DNA of 64,000 bases from Erinaceus europaeus (Eukaryota; Chordata; Mammalia; Eulipotyphla; Erinaceidae): contig NC_080175.1 in the NCBI RefSeq assembly GCF_950295315.1, positions 87,027,581 through 87,091,580 of the forward strand, written 5' to 3'. This document shows, piece after piece, positions 1 to 10,150 of this stretch; the first letter of the stretch is position 1, and each line of letters starts with the position of its first letter. Below the pieces are notes generated by a model. That model saw nothing but the letters and a program-made list of their open reading frames with translations, did no database searches and was not told the DNA's origin. Both the position numbers and the translations under genes were made by a program.

Positions 1-1424
1 GGCCATTGTCATCAAAACTGCTTGGTACTGGAACATGAATAGACACACTGACCAGTGGAATAGAATTGAGAGCCCAGAAATGAGGCCCCACACCTATGGA
101 CATCTAATCTTTGACAATGGTGCCCAGACTATTAAATGGGGAAAGCAGAGTCTCTTTAACAAATGGTGTTGGAAACAATGGGTTGAAACATGCAGAAGAA
201 TGAAACTGAATCACTGTATTTCACCAAATACAAAAGTAAATACCAAGTGGATCAAGAACTTGGATGTTAGACCAGAAACTATCAGATACTTAGAGGAAAA
301 TATTGGCAGAACTCTTTTCCGCATAAATTTTAAAGACATCTTCAATGAAACGAATCCAATTACAAAGAAGACTAAGGCAAGTATAAACCTATGGGAGTAC
401 ATCAAATTAAAAAGCTTCTTCACAGCAAAAGAAACCACTGCCCAAACCAAGAGACCCCTCACAGAATGGGAGAAGATCTTTACATGCCATACATCAGATA
501 AGAGTTTAATAACCAACATATATAAAGAGCTTGCCAGACTCAACAACAAGACAACAAATAACCCCATCCAAAAATGGGGGGAGGACTTGTACAGAATATT
601 CACCACAGAAGAGATCCAAAAGGCCGAGAAACACATGAAAAAATGCTCCAAGTCTCTGATTGTCAGAGAAATGCAAATCAAGACAACAATGAGATATGAC
701 TTCACTCCTGTGAGAATGTCATACATCAGAAAAGGTAACAGCAGCAAATGCTGGAGAGGCTTGGGGTCAAAGGAACCCTCCTACACTGCTGGTGAGAATG
801 TCACTTGGTCCAGCCTCTGTGGAGAACAGTCTGGAGAACTGTCTGAAGGCTAGAAATGGACCTACCCTATGACCCTGCAATTCCTCTCCTGGGGATATAT
901 CCTAAGGAACCCAACACACCCATCCAAAAAGATCTGTGTATACATATGTTCTTGACAGCACAATTTGTAATAGCCAAAACCTGGAAGCAATCCAGGTGTC
1001 CAACAACAGATGAGTGGCTAGGCAAGTTGTGGTATATATACACAATGGAATACTACTCAGCTGTAAAAAATGGTGACTTCACCGTTTTCAGACGATCTTG
1101 GATGGACCTTGAAAAATTCATGTTTGTGAAATAAGTCAGAAACAGAAGGATGAATATGGGATGATCTCACTCTCAGGCAGAAGCTGAAAAACAAGATCAG
1201 AAACGAAAACACAAATAGAACCTGAAATGGAATTGGCATATCGCACCAAAGTAAAAGACTCTGGGGTGTGTGGGTGGGGAGAATACAGGTCTATAAAGGA
1301 TGATAAATGACATAGTGGGGGTTGTATTGTTAAATGGGAAACTGGGGAATGTTATGTATGTACAAACTATTGTATTTACTGTTGAATGTAAAACATTAAT
1401 TCCCCAATAAAAAAATAAATTAAA
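1..1424 (+). mobile_element. L1 LINE, 3' end (young subfamily), cut by window edge
   Basis: The C-terminal part of L1 ORF2 is followed by a short 3' UTR and an A-rich tail with the terminal signal 'ccccaataaaaaaa'. The same sequence recurs at 59283-60720 with only a few percent difference, so both belong to a young subfamily. The element continues upstream of the window. The 3' UTR holds the phrases 'gcaccaaagtaaaagactc' and 'gtacaaactattgtattta', which mark every sense-strand L1 end in this window. Confidence 0.93.
2..1138 (+). pseudogene. L1 ORF2p C-terminal fragment (broken)
   Basis: The translation has the hallmarks of the L1 ORF2 protein after the RT domain: [11 protein letters not shown], a tryptophan-rich [11 protein letters not shown] stretch, [20 protein letters not shown]-like and [21 protein letters not shown] blocks, then [12 protein letters not shown] and [13 protein letters not shown]. 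In the family this region includes the C-terminal Cys-rich segment that helps bind L1 RNA. The frame is open from about 35 to 853. Compared with the copy at 59.3-60.5 kb it lacks one base near 765, so it resumes in another frame at 856-1134, and it loses another base near 1120. It cannot encode a working protein. Confidence 0.9.
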
Positions 1425-2378
1425 AGAACACTCTAAAAATATACAATAGTGGCATTAAAATATCTTCAATTTATAATATCAATACATGTCAATGGCCCGG
1501 ATTCACCTATTAACAGGCACAGAGTAGGAAGATGGATCAGAAAACACAACCCAACCTTATGTTGTCTGCAGGAAACCCAACTAACTTAACAAGACAAACA
1601 CAGACTCAAAGTGAAAGTATGGAAAACTACCATAGAAGCCAGTGGACCATAAAAAAAAAGGCAGGAGCAGCTATGCTCATATCTGACATGACAGACCTTA
1701 AAAGAAATAAAATTTTAAAAGATAGGTATTGGACATTACTTAGTGCTCTGAGGATCAATTAATCAATCAAGAGGACTTAATGATTATCAACATCTATGCA
1801 CCCAATAAGAGGTCATCTAATAAATACATCAAACATCTACTGAAAGAGCTACAGCAATATATTAACAGCAATACAGTAATGGTAGAAGACTTAAACAACC
1901 CACTCTCTCTACTTGACAGATCATCCAGGCAAAAATCAACAAAGAATCGAAGGAGCTAAATGAAGAAATAGATAAACTAGAACTATTGGACATTTTCAGA
2001 GTAAAAATGGTGATTTCATCATGGATGGAACTTGAAGAAATCATGTAAAGTGATATAAGTAAGAAACAGAATGATGATTATGGGATGATCTCATTCACAG
2101 GCAGAAGTTGAAAAACAAGGTCAGAAGAGATAAGAAAAAAAATAAAATAAATAAGAGCAACTTCGACTGGAGTTGGTTTATTGCACCAAAGTAAAAGTCT
2201 CTGGGGTGAGTGGGTGGGGGATGGGATTTCATGTCCTGGAACTGGATGACAGAGGACCTAGTGGGGGCTGTATTGTTGTGTGGAAAAATGAGAAATGTTC
2301 CACATGTACAAACTATTGTATTTACTATCGACTGTAAAACATTAATTCTCTAATAAAGAAATACAAAAAATAAAAAAG
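1425..2378 (+). mobile_element. Rearranged L1: endonuclease region joined directly to L1 3' end
   Basis: From about 1450 the sequence matches the start of L1 ORF2 (endonuclease). Near 2000 it switches without a gap to the last about 40 codons of ORF2 and the 3' UTR, ending in an A-rich tail at 2352-2390. The whole RT domain is missing. It is more diverged than the copy at 1-1424. Confidence 0.8.
1450..2050 (+). pseudogene. L1 ORF2 endonuclease fragment fused to ORF2 C-terminus (relic)
   Basis: Three-frame reading from 1480 recovers the APE-type endonuclease landmarks of L1 ORF2: a VNGPDSPINRHRVGRWI segment, then CCLQETQLT carrying the catalytic glutamate motif, a KKAGAAMLISD segment, IINIYAPN, and LNNPLSLLDRSSRQK, where the family has a DFN catalytic motif. 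Stops and frameshifts break it. A 76-residue frame (1532-1762) is only the largest intact piece. After LLDIFR at about 1985-2000 the reading jumps to SSWMELEEIM, the ORF2 C-terminus. Confidence 0.78.
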
Positions 2379-2384
2379 AAAAAG

Positions 2385-2770
2385 AAAATAGAAGCCCACT
2401 AGTGTGGGAGATTATTTTGGGGCCTTCAATTTTTATTCCACTGGTCTTTGTATCTGTTTTAGTAACAGTACCAGGATTTGATTGCAATAGCTCTGGAGTA
2501 TAATTTGAAGTGCAGTGCCTTCAGATTTGTTCCTTTTTTTTTTTAATCAACTTTTCTTTGTCAATACTACGTATTTTCTGATCTATATAAACTTTTATGG
2601 CTCTTGTTTTATTCCCTTAAAGAACCTTGATATGGATTGCATTAAATCTGCATGTAGTTCTGGGTAGGACTGTGATTTGGGCTGGTAATTCTTCAATCCC
2701 TGAGTTTGGTTTAGCTTGCTATTTATTTGTATCTCTCTTTATCTTTCTCTCCTCACTTTCTTTCCTTTTT
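2385..2770 (-). mobile_element. L1 fragment (RT to post-RT part of ORF2), reversed
   Basis: The plus strand reads as antisense L1 ORF2: 'ttttattccactggtctttg', 'caatagctctggagtata' and 'gattgcattaaatctgcatg' are recognisable antisense ORF2 blocks. Old and diverged, no readable frame. Confidence 0.75.
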
Positions 2771-2799
2771 AGGTATTTATTTGTCCACTTATTTATTTG

Positions 2800-3000
2800 T
2801 TTGTTTGTTTGTTTATTTATTTTTATTGCCACCAGGGTTATCAATGGGCCTTGGTGCATATTCAGCTTAGGAGCCTATGTGAGTTCTACATCCCTGCAGA
2901 TCTGAGCTTACATTCTGTGGTCATGAGTAGGACAAGCTGCCCCAATGTGAGGACCTATCTTCCTCAAGTGTAGCATAGAGTATGTTGTCCATCTTTTTTA
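2800..3000 (-). repeat. SINE-B tail fused to family S3 fragment
   Basis: Bases 2825-2858 resemble the reversed 3' part of the long SINE-B. From about 2859 the text ('aggagcctatgtgagttc', 'gatctgagcttacattctg', 'cttcctcaagtgtagcata') matches the start of family S3 at 25600-25740. A T-rich run of 4-base units (2790-2822) precedes it. Confidence 0.55.
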
Positions 3001-3023
3001 TGTTTTCCTACAGTGTCTGTCTT

Positions 3024-3390
3024 TTTTTTTTTTTTTGCCACTGAGGTTATCGCTGGAATTTAGTGTGTCTGTACAATTCATCCACTGCTACTAGTGACTG
3101 TTACCCCCTCACCCATTTTTTTTCCATTTGCCACTAGGATTATCATTGGCCTGGGTGCCTATCCTATAAATCCACTGCTCACAAAGGGCATTCCCCCCCT
3201 CATTTGACAGGATAGAGAGAAATTCAGGGGGTAGGAGGGAGGTGGAGACATAGACACCAGCAGACCTACTTCACTATGCACAAAGTTTCCCTCTTTGTAA
3301 ACTGGAAGCCGGGGCTCAAATCTGAGTTCTTGCTCACGATTATGTGTGTGGTCAACCAGGTGCACGACTGCCTGGCAGCCACCATTTGGT
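3024..3390 (-). mobile_element. Two partial SINE-B copies, reversed
   Basis: Two successive reversed SINE-B tails start at poly-T runs ('ttgccactgaggttatcgc' near 3038 and 'ttgccactaggattatcat' near 3127). The second runs on into the GA-rich middle and the tRNA-like head ('gtcaaccaggtgcacgac'), ending about 3390. Confidence 0.7.
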
Positions 3391-3394
3391 TATT

Positions 3395-3600
3395 TAATTT
3401 TTTTGAAGCTATCTTTAATTATCTCTTGGATAGAGACAGCCATAATTTGAGAGGGAAGGGGGTGATAAAAGAAGGAGAGAGACAGAGAGACACCTGCAGC
3501 CCTGTTTCACCACTAGTGAAGCTTACCTCCTGCAGGTGGGCACCTGCTCCTTGTCCACTCTAACATGTGTGCTCAACCAGGGGCACCACCACCTGGCCCC
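3395..3600 (-). mobile_element. SINE-A (tRNA-derived), reversed
   Basis: Reversed SINE-A: 'cttggatagagacagccata', a GA-rich stretch, 'cacctgcagccctgtttcac', 'tcctgcaggtgg', and the tRNA-derived head ending 'ccaccacctggcccc'. Confidence 0.85.
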
Positions 3601-3604
3601 TTCC

Positions 3605-3607
3605 TTT

Positions 3608-3667
<60 letters not shown>

Positions 3668-3668
3668 T
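3605..3668. repeat. (CTTT)n microsatellite
   Basis: About 15 uninterrupted CTTT units followed by a T run. It generates long low-complexity frames (repeated FLSFF) that are not genes. Confidence 0.97.
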
Positions 3669-3683
3669 TTATTTTTTTTTTTT

Positions 3684-3895
3684 AATAGAAACAGAGAAAT
3701 TGAGAGAAAAGGGAAGACAGAGTGGGAGAAAGACACCTATAGCACTGCGTCACTGCTCATTACTCTTCCTCCTGAATTTGGACATAATATGTTATCCTGA
3801 ACTTTTTATACAGCCAGAAATTGAGAAGGGAGAGATAGAGAGGGAGAGAGATAGAGACACTCAACCAGATGTGTCACCACCTAGCTCCTTAAATT
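3684..3895 (-). mobile_element. Diverged reversed SINE fragments
   Basis: GA-rich segments 'agaaacagagaaattgagag' and 'gagagggagagagatagaga' with 'gacacctatagcactgcgtc' are reversed SINE-A/B middles. The tRNA-like head appears as 'ccagatgtgtcaccaccta'. Confidence 0.6.
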
Positions 3896-4034
3896 TTTAT
3901 AAAGATCCCTAAAATGATTTTATAAGAAGTGTTACAAGTTTCTAGTGCCTGTGTATATAATATCAACTTAAATCCAGTGCCCACAACCAAAAGAGGTCAA
4001 TTTTAATAGTTTTCATTTTGTAAGTTAATTTGTC

Positions 4035-4165
4035 TATTGGAGAGAGACACCTGCAACACTACTTCACCAGTTGTGAAGCTTTCCTCCTGCAGGTGGGGAC
4101 CATGGTTAAACCCAGGTCCTTGTGCACTGCAATGTGTGCGCTTAATCAGGTGAGCTTAACCGATT
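4035..4165 (-). mobile_element. SINE-A fragment, reversed
   Basis: Contains 'gagagacacctgcaacacta', 'tcctcctgcaggtgggga' and 'gtgcgcttaatcaggtg', the reversed middle and head of SINE-A. Confidence 0.75.
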
Positions 4166-4523
4166 GATTTCATTTAAAATCTGATAAAGAACAAGTCACA
4201 ATTTACTATATTTTGAGTTCACTGTTAAATGCATGGAGGTTAAAATATGGCATAGCTTGTTTCTTAAAATATTTCTTAAACACATTAAGTGGCTATGATA
4301 GGAGCCTCTGGTTATCCTCCCCACCCTCAACCTTCAAACATACACAACAACAGACAAGCCACCACCAGTTCCATTATAGGAAAGCAACAAAGGGAAATAA
4401 AAAGAGCACATTGTGAAAACTTTCCAAATATTTTACATTTATCAAAGACTAACTTTCTTATTTTAATTATTATCACTAAAGAAAATCCTACACAGCTCAC
4501 AACTCCTGAGATAGAGATCGAGT

Positions 4524-4554
<31 letters not shown>

Positions 4555-5750
4555 AACACACAAACACACACATACATACACTGAAAGGATGGTCATGATT
4601 CTCTATCCCAGAGTCCACACAGCAATTTTTACCCTAGAGAAAGTTTGCCTCATTAACCTTTAAGGTGATGGCAACTGAGGGAGACAGCAAAAAAGACAGG
4701 ACAGCTCAAGAAAAGATGACAACAAGTCAGAAGTAGTATGGGTCATGACAGGGACAATTTTTAAAGAAAAGAAAAAGCATGGAAATCAGCTACACAAATG
4801 GGAAGTGACAGGAAGAAACTGTTTGGGACTGTAAATGATCTCAGTGGGAAAGGAAGTGGAACATTCATTGGAGTGAAACCACTGAATTATGGGATTATGC
4901 CCCTAGAACATAGAAATATTGTCTCTGTCAACAGAGAAGGACTAGAATTATTATATATCTTCCTGTCTTCTTCTTTTTGTTCTCAGAGACACAGCAAAAT
5001 TAGCTGTGGCTAGGAAATTAAACACTTCTTTTTTATCTTGTCTTTTGTTTCTTAAATTATTGATAACATGTAAATGTATGTTTTTCCCTGTGTGGCTATA
5101 TCCTCACCAAGTGGTAGCACATTAAGAAATCCTGGTGAGAAATTTAATTTTGCGTTTTCTTTATTTTCACAGGGGGCCGGTGTCCCTTTTGAAAGTGCTA
5201 ATAGGCCCTCTCCTGTTCAGACTGTTCAGAGTCTAGTACATTTGCCTCTAAGTCCTTCCTACAAATGATCTTTTAAAATGAAATCTGGGGTGTTAAAGTT
5301 TCAGGTTATTCCCTTTACTTGAACCTCAGGTGTTTCTCCTCTGTGATTCCCCCGGAGCCTATGTTAATAGATTGTGTGTCATAGAAAGCTCCTGGACTCT
5401 GAAATCTAGGTCACACACTGATAGCTCCTCGCTCAGCATCCACTTTGTTTCCGGAGAGAGGCTTATCCCACTTTGAATTAAAGATAGTTAGCACATTTCT
5501 AAACACTGTGAAATGTTGCAGACTTATGCAATTGAGTTCAATGGGTGAGCATCAACTCCTTTCTTTAATGTTGGACTGCAAGCTGTGTCTAGTTCACATT
5601 ATACCCCATACGGTCTAGTTTTTAGATGAATAACCAAATAAACACCTGGCAAGCTGCGTGTTCAGTGTCTCTCTTTTTTCATCCCTTGCTTGATAATCGG
5701 CACATAAAGATGATGAACAATAGGTTTGGGTAAAGCTTTAACACAGACAC
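4166..5750. other. Unique AT-rich sequence with a CT/CA microsatellite
   Basis: No gene or recognisable element. A (CT)n(CA)n tract lies at 4529-4580. Open frames here (62-124 codons) lack domain-like composition, and several run through the microsatellite. Confidence 0.6.
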
Positions 5751-5754
5751 ATTT

Positions 5755-5935
5755 TTTTCTCCCAATTCATTTAATTGGGGGAAATAATTATTGTCAGTGA
5801 AGTTGTTGACACATGGCTATAATTTCCCATCTCTTTGTAACAGGTGTCTGCGAAATGTGCCCCACCCTCCCCAACATAGGTTCTTTTTTACCGTCATATA
5901 CAAGGGCATACTATTTGATGCCAGATTTTAATAGA
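5755..5935 (-). mobile_element. L1 3' UTR fragment (older subfamily), reversed
   Basis: Shares 'gttgttgacacatgg', 'caatttctcatctc'-like and 'aggtgtctgcgaaatg' phrases with the reversed L1 3' UTR at 21383-21654, 21910-22130 and 40215-40500. In the last of these it runs on into ORF2. Confidence 0.55.
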
Positions 5936-5943
5936 ACACACAT

Positions 5944-5947
<4 letters not shown>

Positions 5948-5982
<35 letters not shown>
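5948..5982. repeat. (CA)n microsatellite
   Basis: About 16 CA units next to the reversed L1 3' UTR fragment. Confidence 0.95.
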
Positions 5983-5983
<1 letters not shown>

Positions 5984-5984
5984 A

Positions 5985-6318
5985 AAATATAAAGCAGTTA
6001 TAAACCAGGGGTTAAAAGCAGATACAACTCAGAAATCTTGTAAAACCTTAAAGTGTTTAGAATAAAATAACTAATTTACAACAAAGCAAAGGATAGCAAG
6101 AGTGGAAAAATAAATACAAACAAGCATAGAAACTCATTAACTTGCACTTTAAGACTTGAACTAGTTTAGTGACAATTATTGAATTATAGGGTGTAGACAA
6201 ATAAGTTCATTACTTGGGAAAGTTCTGGGGGAAAGAAAGCTGTGAAAATCCATCTCCCCCACTTCCTTGCGGATAGTGAAGGGCAGTTGTCAAAGTGCAA
6301 GAATATAGAGCAGATGAG
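5985..6318. other. Unique sequence
   Basis: AT-rich, no gene or element recognised. Confidence 0.5.
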
Positions 6319-6319
6319 C

Positions 6320-6412
6320 TCTCTCTCTCTCTCCCTCCCTCCCTCCTCCCTCTCTGTCTCCCTCTCTCTCCTAACCAAAAGATATATATGTTTGTGTGTG
6401 TGTGTGTGTATT
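6320..6412. repeat. (CT)n / (TG)n low-complexity tract
   Basis: CT- and CCCT-rich tract followed by about nine TG units. The apparent frames on both strands are low complexity. Confidence 0.92.
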
Positions 6413-6887
6413 TTTGAGAGGTTAATGGTTTCTTACCATTCCCATCACCAAAGGTCTGTGTCCCCATCCCCACCCCCACAGATAACCACTATAGTTTTTC
6501 TCCCATAGTCTTAGATATTTTCATATTTGTCTGTTCAATCTTCTATATTACACATATGAATGAAGGTATTCTGTACTTGTCCTTTACCTCTTTACTTGTT
6601 TCACTAAGCATAATCTTCTCCATTTCCATCTGCTTTATCCTAAAGCAGAAAACATCTCTTTTTATTGATGACGAACATTCCAATAAATATCTGTCTCATA
6701 AAATTTGTACCCAGTCATTTGTTAAAGGCCCTTTTGGTTGTGCCCATGTTTTTGTCATTGTGAATAAAGCTGCTATGAACATGCAGGTGCATTTATTCCT
6801 TCATATCAGTGTTATTATATATTTTGGGTGTATGCCTAGGAATGACAATTTCTGCATCACGAGGTATTTCTTTTGTATCGTATTAAA

Positions 6888-7063
6888 TTGTTTTTATTAT
6901 TTGTATTTACTTATTAAATATAGACAGCCAGAAACTGAGATGGACAGTGGTGATAGAAAAGGAAAGAAGCAGAGAGATGCCTACAACACTGCTTCACCAC
7001 TCACAACAATTTCCCCCTGCAGGTGGAGATCGGGGGCTTGAATAAGAGGCACTACCACTTGGC
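6888..7063 (-). mobile_element. SINE-A inserted in the ancient L1, reversed
   Basis: 'atagacagccagaaactgag' through 'ccccctgcaggtggagat' to the tRNA-like head 'accacttggccc', flanked by antisense L1 on both sides. Confidence 0.82.
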
Positions 7064-7118
7064 CCTGATCATATGGTATTTACACTTCTATTTGTTTAAG
7101 GTTTATTCTGGGGTGGGG

Positions 7119-7234
7119 GAGGGCTGGATAGTGGCACACCTGGTTAAATGCACATAGTATGAAGCACAAGGACCCATGCAAGGATCCCAGTTCGTGCCTC
7201 TGTTATAGCTCTGGAAGCAAGAAAAAAAAAAAAG
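7119..7234 (+). mobile_element. SINE-B 5' portion inserted in the ancient L1
   Basis: tRNA-derived head 'ggctggatagtggcacacc' with B-box-like 'atcccagttcgtgcctc', ending in an A-rich run at 7220-7234. The middle part is deleted. Confidence 0.75.
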
Positions 7235-7501
7235 AAGACTATCCATAATGGCTGCACCAATTTGCACCAGCAATGTAGAAGCTTCCTCTCCACATCCTCT
7301 CCGACAATTATCTTCTCTTGTTTTATTTATGAAGCCTATTCTCACAGGAATGAGGTGGAATCTCAATGTGACTTTAATTTGCATTTCTCTAATGATGAGT
7401 TATGGGAGTATTTCTACATATGTCTGTGAGCCATGTGTGTTTCTTCTTCAGAGAACTGTCTACTTATATCTTCTTATATCTTCTTCCCACTTATTAAAAA
7501 A

Positions 7502-7789
7502 TATTTTAATTTATTTATTTTCCCCTTTTTTGCCCTTGTTGTTTTATATTGTTGTAGTTATTATTGTTGTTGTTATTGATATTGTCAGTGTTAGATAGGA
7601 GAGAGAAATGGAAAGAGGAAGGGAAGACAGAGAGGGGGAGAGAAAGATAGACACCTGCAGACCTGCTTCACCACCCGTGAAGCGACTCCCCTGCAGGTGG
7701 GGAGCCGGGGGCTGCAACAGGGATCCCTACACTGGTCCTTACACTTTGGGCCACATGTGCTTAACCCACTGTGCTACTGCCCAACTCCC
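7502..7789 (-). mobile_element. SINE-B, full-length, reversed, with 12-bp target duplication
   Basis: Complete reversed SINE-B: the (AAC)n-type region reads as 'gttgttgttattg', then the GA-rich body, 'cacctgcagacctgcttcac', 'cctgcaggtggggagcc' and the head 'cttaacccactgtgctac'. The 12-bp sequence 'ttcttcccactt' flanks it exactly at 7481-7492 and 7790-7801, so it inserted by L1-type retroposition into the older L1. Confidence 0.93.
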
Positions 7790-8440
7790 TTCTTCCCACT
7801 TTTTAAATTCGGCTGTTCTTTCTCTTTTTGTTGAGCTCTATTAGTTCTTTATAGGTGTTTAATATCAACTGCTTGTCTGAAGTATAGTATGCAAATATCT
7901 TTCCCATTTGCTCAGTATCCTGTTTATCCTTATGAAATTATCTTTGGATTTTTAAAAGCTTTTCAACTTGATATAGTCCCATTTGTTCATTTTTGGTTTG
8001 CTTCCCCTGCCCATGGCATGGTGTCTCCAAAAACATTTTTATTGTTAAGTTTCTGAAATGTTTTACTAATGTATTCTTCTATGTATTTTATAGTTTAAAG
8101 TATACTGTCTAGATCTTTTATCCATTTTGAGTTAATTTTAGTGCATAGTGGTGATCTAGTTGAAAGTGTATTTTATCTGAGAACAGAATTGTTGCTTCTG
8201 CCATTTTTTTTTCCTGAATTATTGGCTTGGAACATCTTGTTCCATCCTCTTATATTAAGCTTTTGTTTATCTTTTCTTTGACTGTGTATTCCTTGGAGAC
8301 ATATAGTAGATGGATCATGTTCTTTAATCCATTTAGCTACTCTGAATCTTCTAACAGCTGAATTTAGGCCATTGTCCTTCAGGATGCTCTTTGATATATA
8401 TAATTTACATCCATTCTGGTTTTTGTTTTAAGTTGTTGAT

Positions 8441-8985
8441 TCTTTTCCCATTTGCTCCTTCTTTTTTCTTTTTTTTATTTAAGAAAGGATTAACAAAACC
8501 ATAGGGTAGGAGGGGTACAACTCCACCGAATTCCCACCACCCTATCTCCATATCCCACCCCCTCCCCTGATAGCTTTCCCATTTTCCATCCCTCTGGGAG
8601 CATGGACCCAGGGTCATTGTGGGTTGCAGAAGGTAGAAGGTCTGGCTTCTGTAATTGCTTCCCCGCTGAACATGGGCATTGACTGGTCGGTCCATACTCC
8701 CAGTCTGCCTCTCTCTTTCCCTAGTAGGGTGGGTCTCTGGGGAAGCGGAGCTCCAGGACACATTGGTGGGGTCTTCAATCCAGGGAAGCCTGGCCAGCAT
8801 CCTGATGGCATCTGGAACCTGGTGAATGAAAAGAGAGTTAACATACGAAGCCAAACAAATTGTTGACCAATCATGAACCCAAAGCTTGGAAAAGTGGAGA
8901 GGAAGTGTTAGGGAGGTACTCACTGCAAACTCTAGTGTACTTCTGCTTTCAGGTATATATTTTGCAGCAGTTTACAGATACGTGT
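8441..8985 (-). mobile_element. Family X retroposon copy, reversed, inside the ancient L1
   Basis: Starts at a T-rich run (poly-A on the minus strand) and continues 'aagaaaggattaacaaaacc', 'aattcccaccaccctatc', 'ctctgggagcatggaccc', 'ggcatctggaacctggtg', then 'gtacttctgctttcaggtat'. The same order is seen at 13780-14735 and 16367-16731. I cannot assign the family to a named class. The frames on both strands (80-172 codons) share no recognisable domain. Confidence 0.75.
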
Positions 8986-9555
8986 GATTTGCTTCTACCT
9001 GTCCTTTTGTGCAGATGGGTTTCTATATCGATTTTATCATTAATTTTTCTTGTACTTTCTGCTGCTCTGTTCTGTATTTGTATTTTGGTTACCATAAGTA
9101 TAATAACTAGCATATTGTACCAAAATATATATATATTTTTAATTTTGGGCTAACTGGTATTTAATAGTACTGTTCTGTCCATTAATTCATTTCCCTTTCC
9201 TATTTTGTTATTCTTTCTTATTTCTGTTGTGTTCTTCATTCTATTCTACTGCTATTTACATCATTTAGAATGTGTAATCATTTGTTTTATTCTGTTCCCT
9301 CTTTGAGAAATTCCTTCAAGGTGTAGTTGATTCAGGCAAATTTCTTTAGTTCTTGAAAATTTGAAAAGACCTTTATTTCTCTCTCATATTTGAAAGCTAA
9401 TTTTGCAATGTAAATTATACATAGCTAGTAGTTTATCTTTCATTATTTTAAATCTCATTTCACCATCTTTGCCTCTAGGGTTTTTTGAAAAGAAATATGA
9501 TGAAAAACTGATAACTTTATATCTATATGTCACTTCTTTCCTTTCTTTAGCCTAC

Positions 9556-9690
9556 AATTTTCTTTCCTTGTTTTTTATTTGTTTATTTGTTTGTTTTTGT
9601 TTTTGTTTGTCTGTTTGTTTTTGCCTCCAGGCTCCAGAGTTATCACTCGGGCTTGGTGCTGGCACTATGAATCCACTGCTCTGTTGGGAA
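9556..9690 (-). mobile_element. SINE-B 3' tail, reversed
   Basis: 'ttgcctccaggctccagag', 'cactcgggcttggtgctgg' and 'tatgaatccactgctctg' are the reversed 3' part of SINE-B. Confidence 0.75.
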
Positions 9691-9858
9691 ATTGTGCAGA
9701 TGCAGTCACGTCCACCATTTTTTTGCCAGCTACACGAGCTATCCATGTGCTATCTCCCAACTCTGAGGTGCCCGCGTGAACAAAGATTTGTGTTTCCTCT
9801 CCACTTCGGTCCCTTCTCTCTCCCCTGCAAAGCAGCTGGACACTGTTCCTGGCAGCCA
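9691..9858 (+). mobile_element. LTR fragment
   Basis: 'tatctcccaactctgaggtg' followed by 'gaacaaagatttgtgt' parallels 'ccacccaactctggggtg...gaataaagatttgaat' in the LTR at 49402-50021. It lies between two SINE-B pieces. Confidence 0.5.
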
Positions 9859-9925
9859 TTTCTTTTCTTTTCTTTTCTTTTCTTTTCTTTTCTTTTCTTT
9901 TCTTTTCTTTTCTTTTTTCTTTTCT
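9859..9925. repeat. (TTTTC)n microsatellite
   Basis: About 12 pentanucleotide units. The Lys/Glu/Arg-rich minus-strand frames here are artefacts of the repeat. Confidence 0.96.
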
Positions 9926-10150
9926 TTTCTTTCTTTCTTTCCTTCTTCTTTTCTTTTTTTTATTGGATAAGACAGAGAGAAATTGAGACAGGAAGGGGAA
10001 ACAGAGAGGGAGGAAGGCATAGAGACACTTGCAGACCTGCTGCACTGCTTGTGAAGTGACCCCTCTGCATGTGGGAGACAGAGACTTGAACCCGGATTCT
10101 TGCTTGGGTTCTTGAATTAGTAGTACTATGTGTACTTAATCCAGTAGACC
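9926..10150 (-). mobile_element. SINE-B body and head, reversed
   Basis: 'ttattggataagacagagag', the GA-rich body, 'cttgcagacctgctgcac' and 'cttgaacccggattcttgc'. Probably the remainder of the SINE whose tail is at 9556-9690, with the LTR scrap and microsatellite between. Confidence 0.75.

Noticed and set aside
211..747. A 178-codon minus-strand hydrophobic frame
   Set aside because: It is the antisense shadow of L1 ORF2; the same shadow appears at 59724-59957.
3565..3912. Frames of 115 and 77 codons rich in Phe/Leu/Ser
   Set aside because: They are translations of the (CTTT)n microsatellite and reversed SINEs.
8405..8923. A 172-codon minus-strand frame with a matching frame on the plus strand
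   Set aside because: It lies in family X, whose other copies do not keep the frame; no domain is recognised.
9665..10059. Overlapping long frames (126 and 218 codons) on both strands
   Set aside because: Produced by the (TTTTC)n array and SINE-B; Lys/Glu/Arg-only composition.
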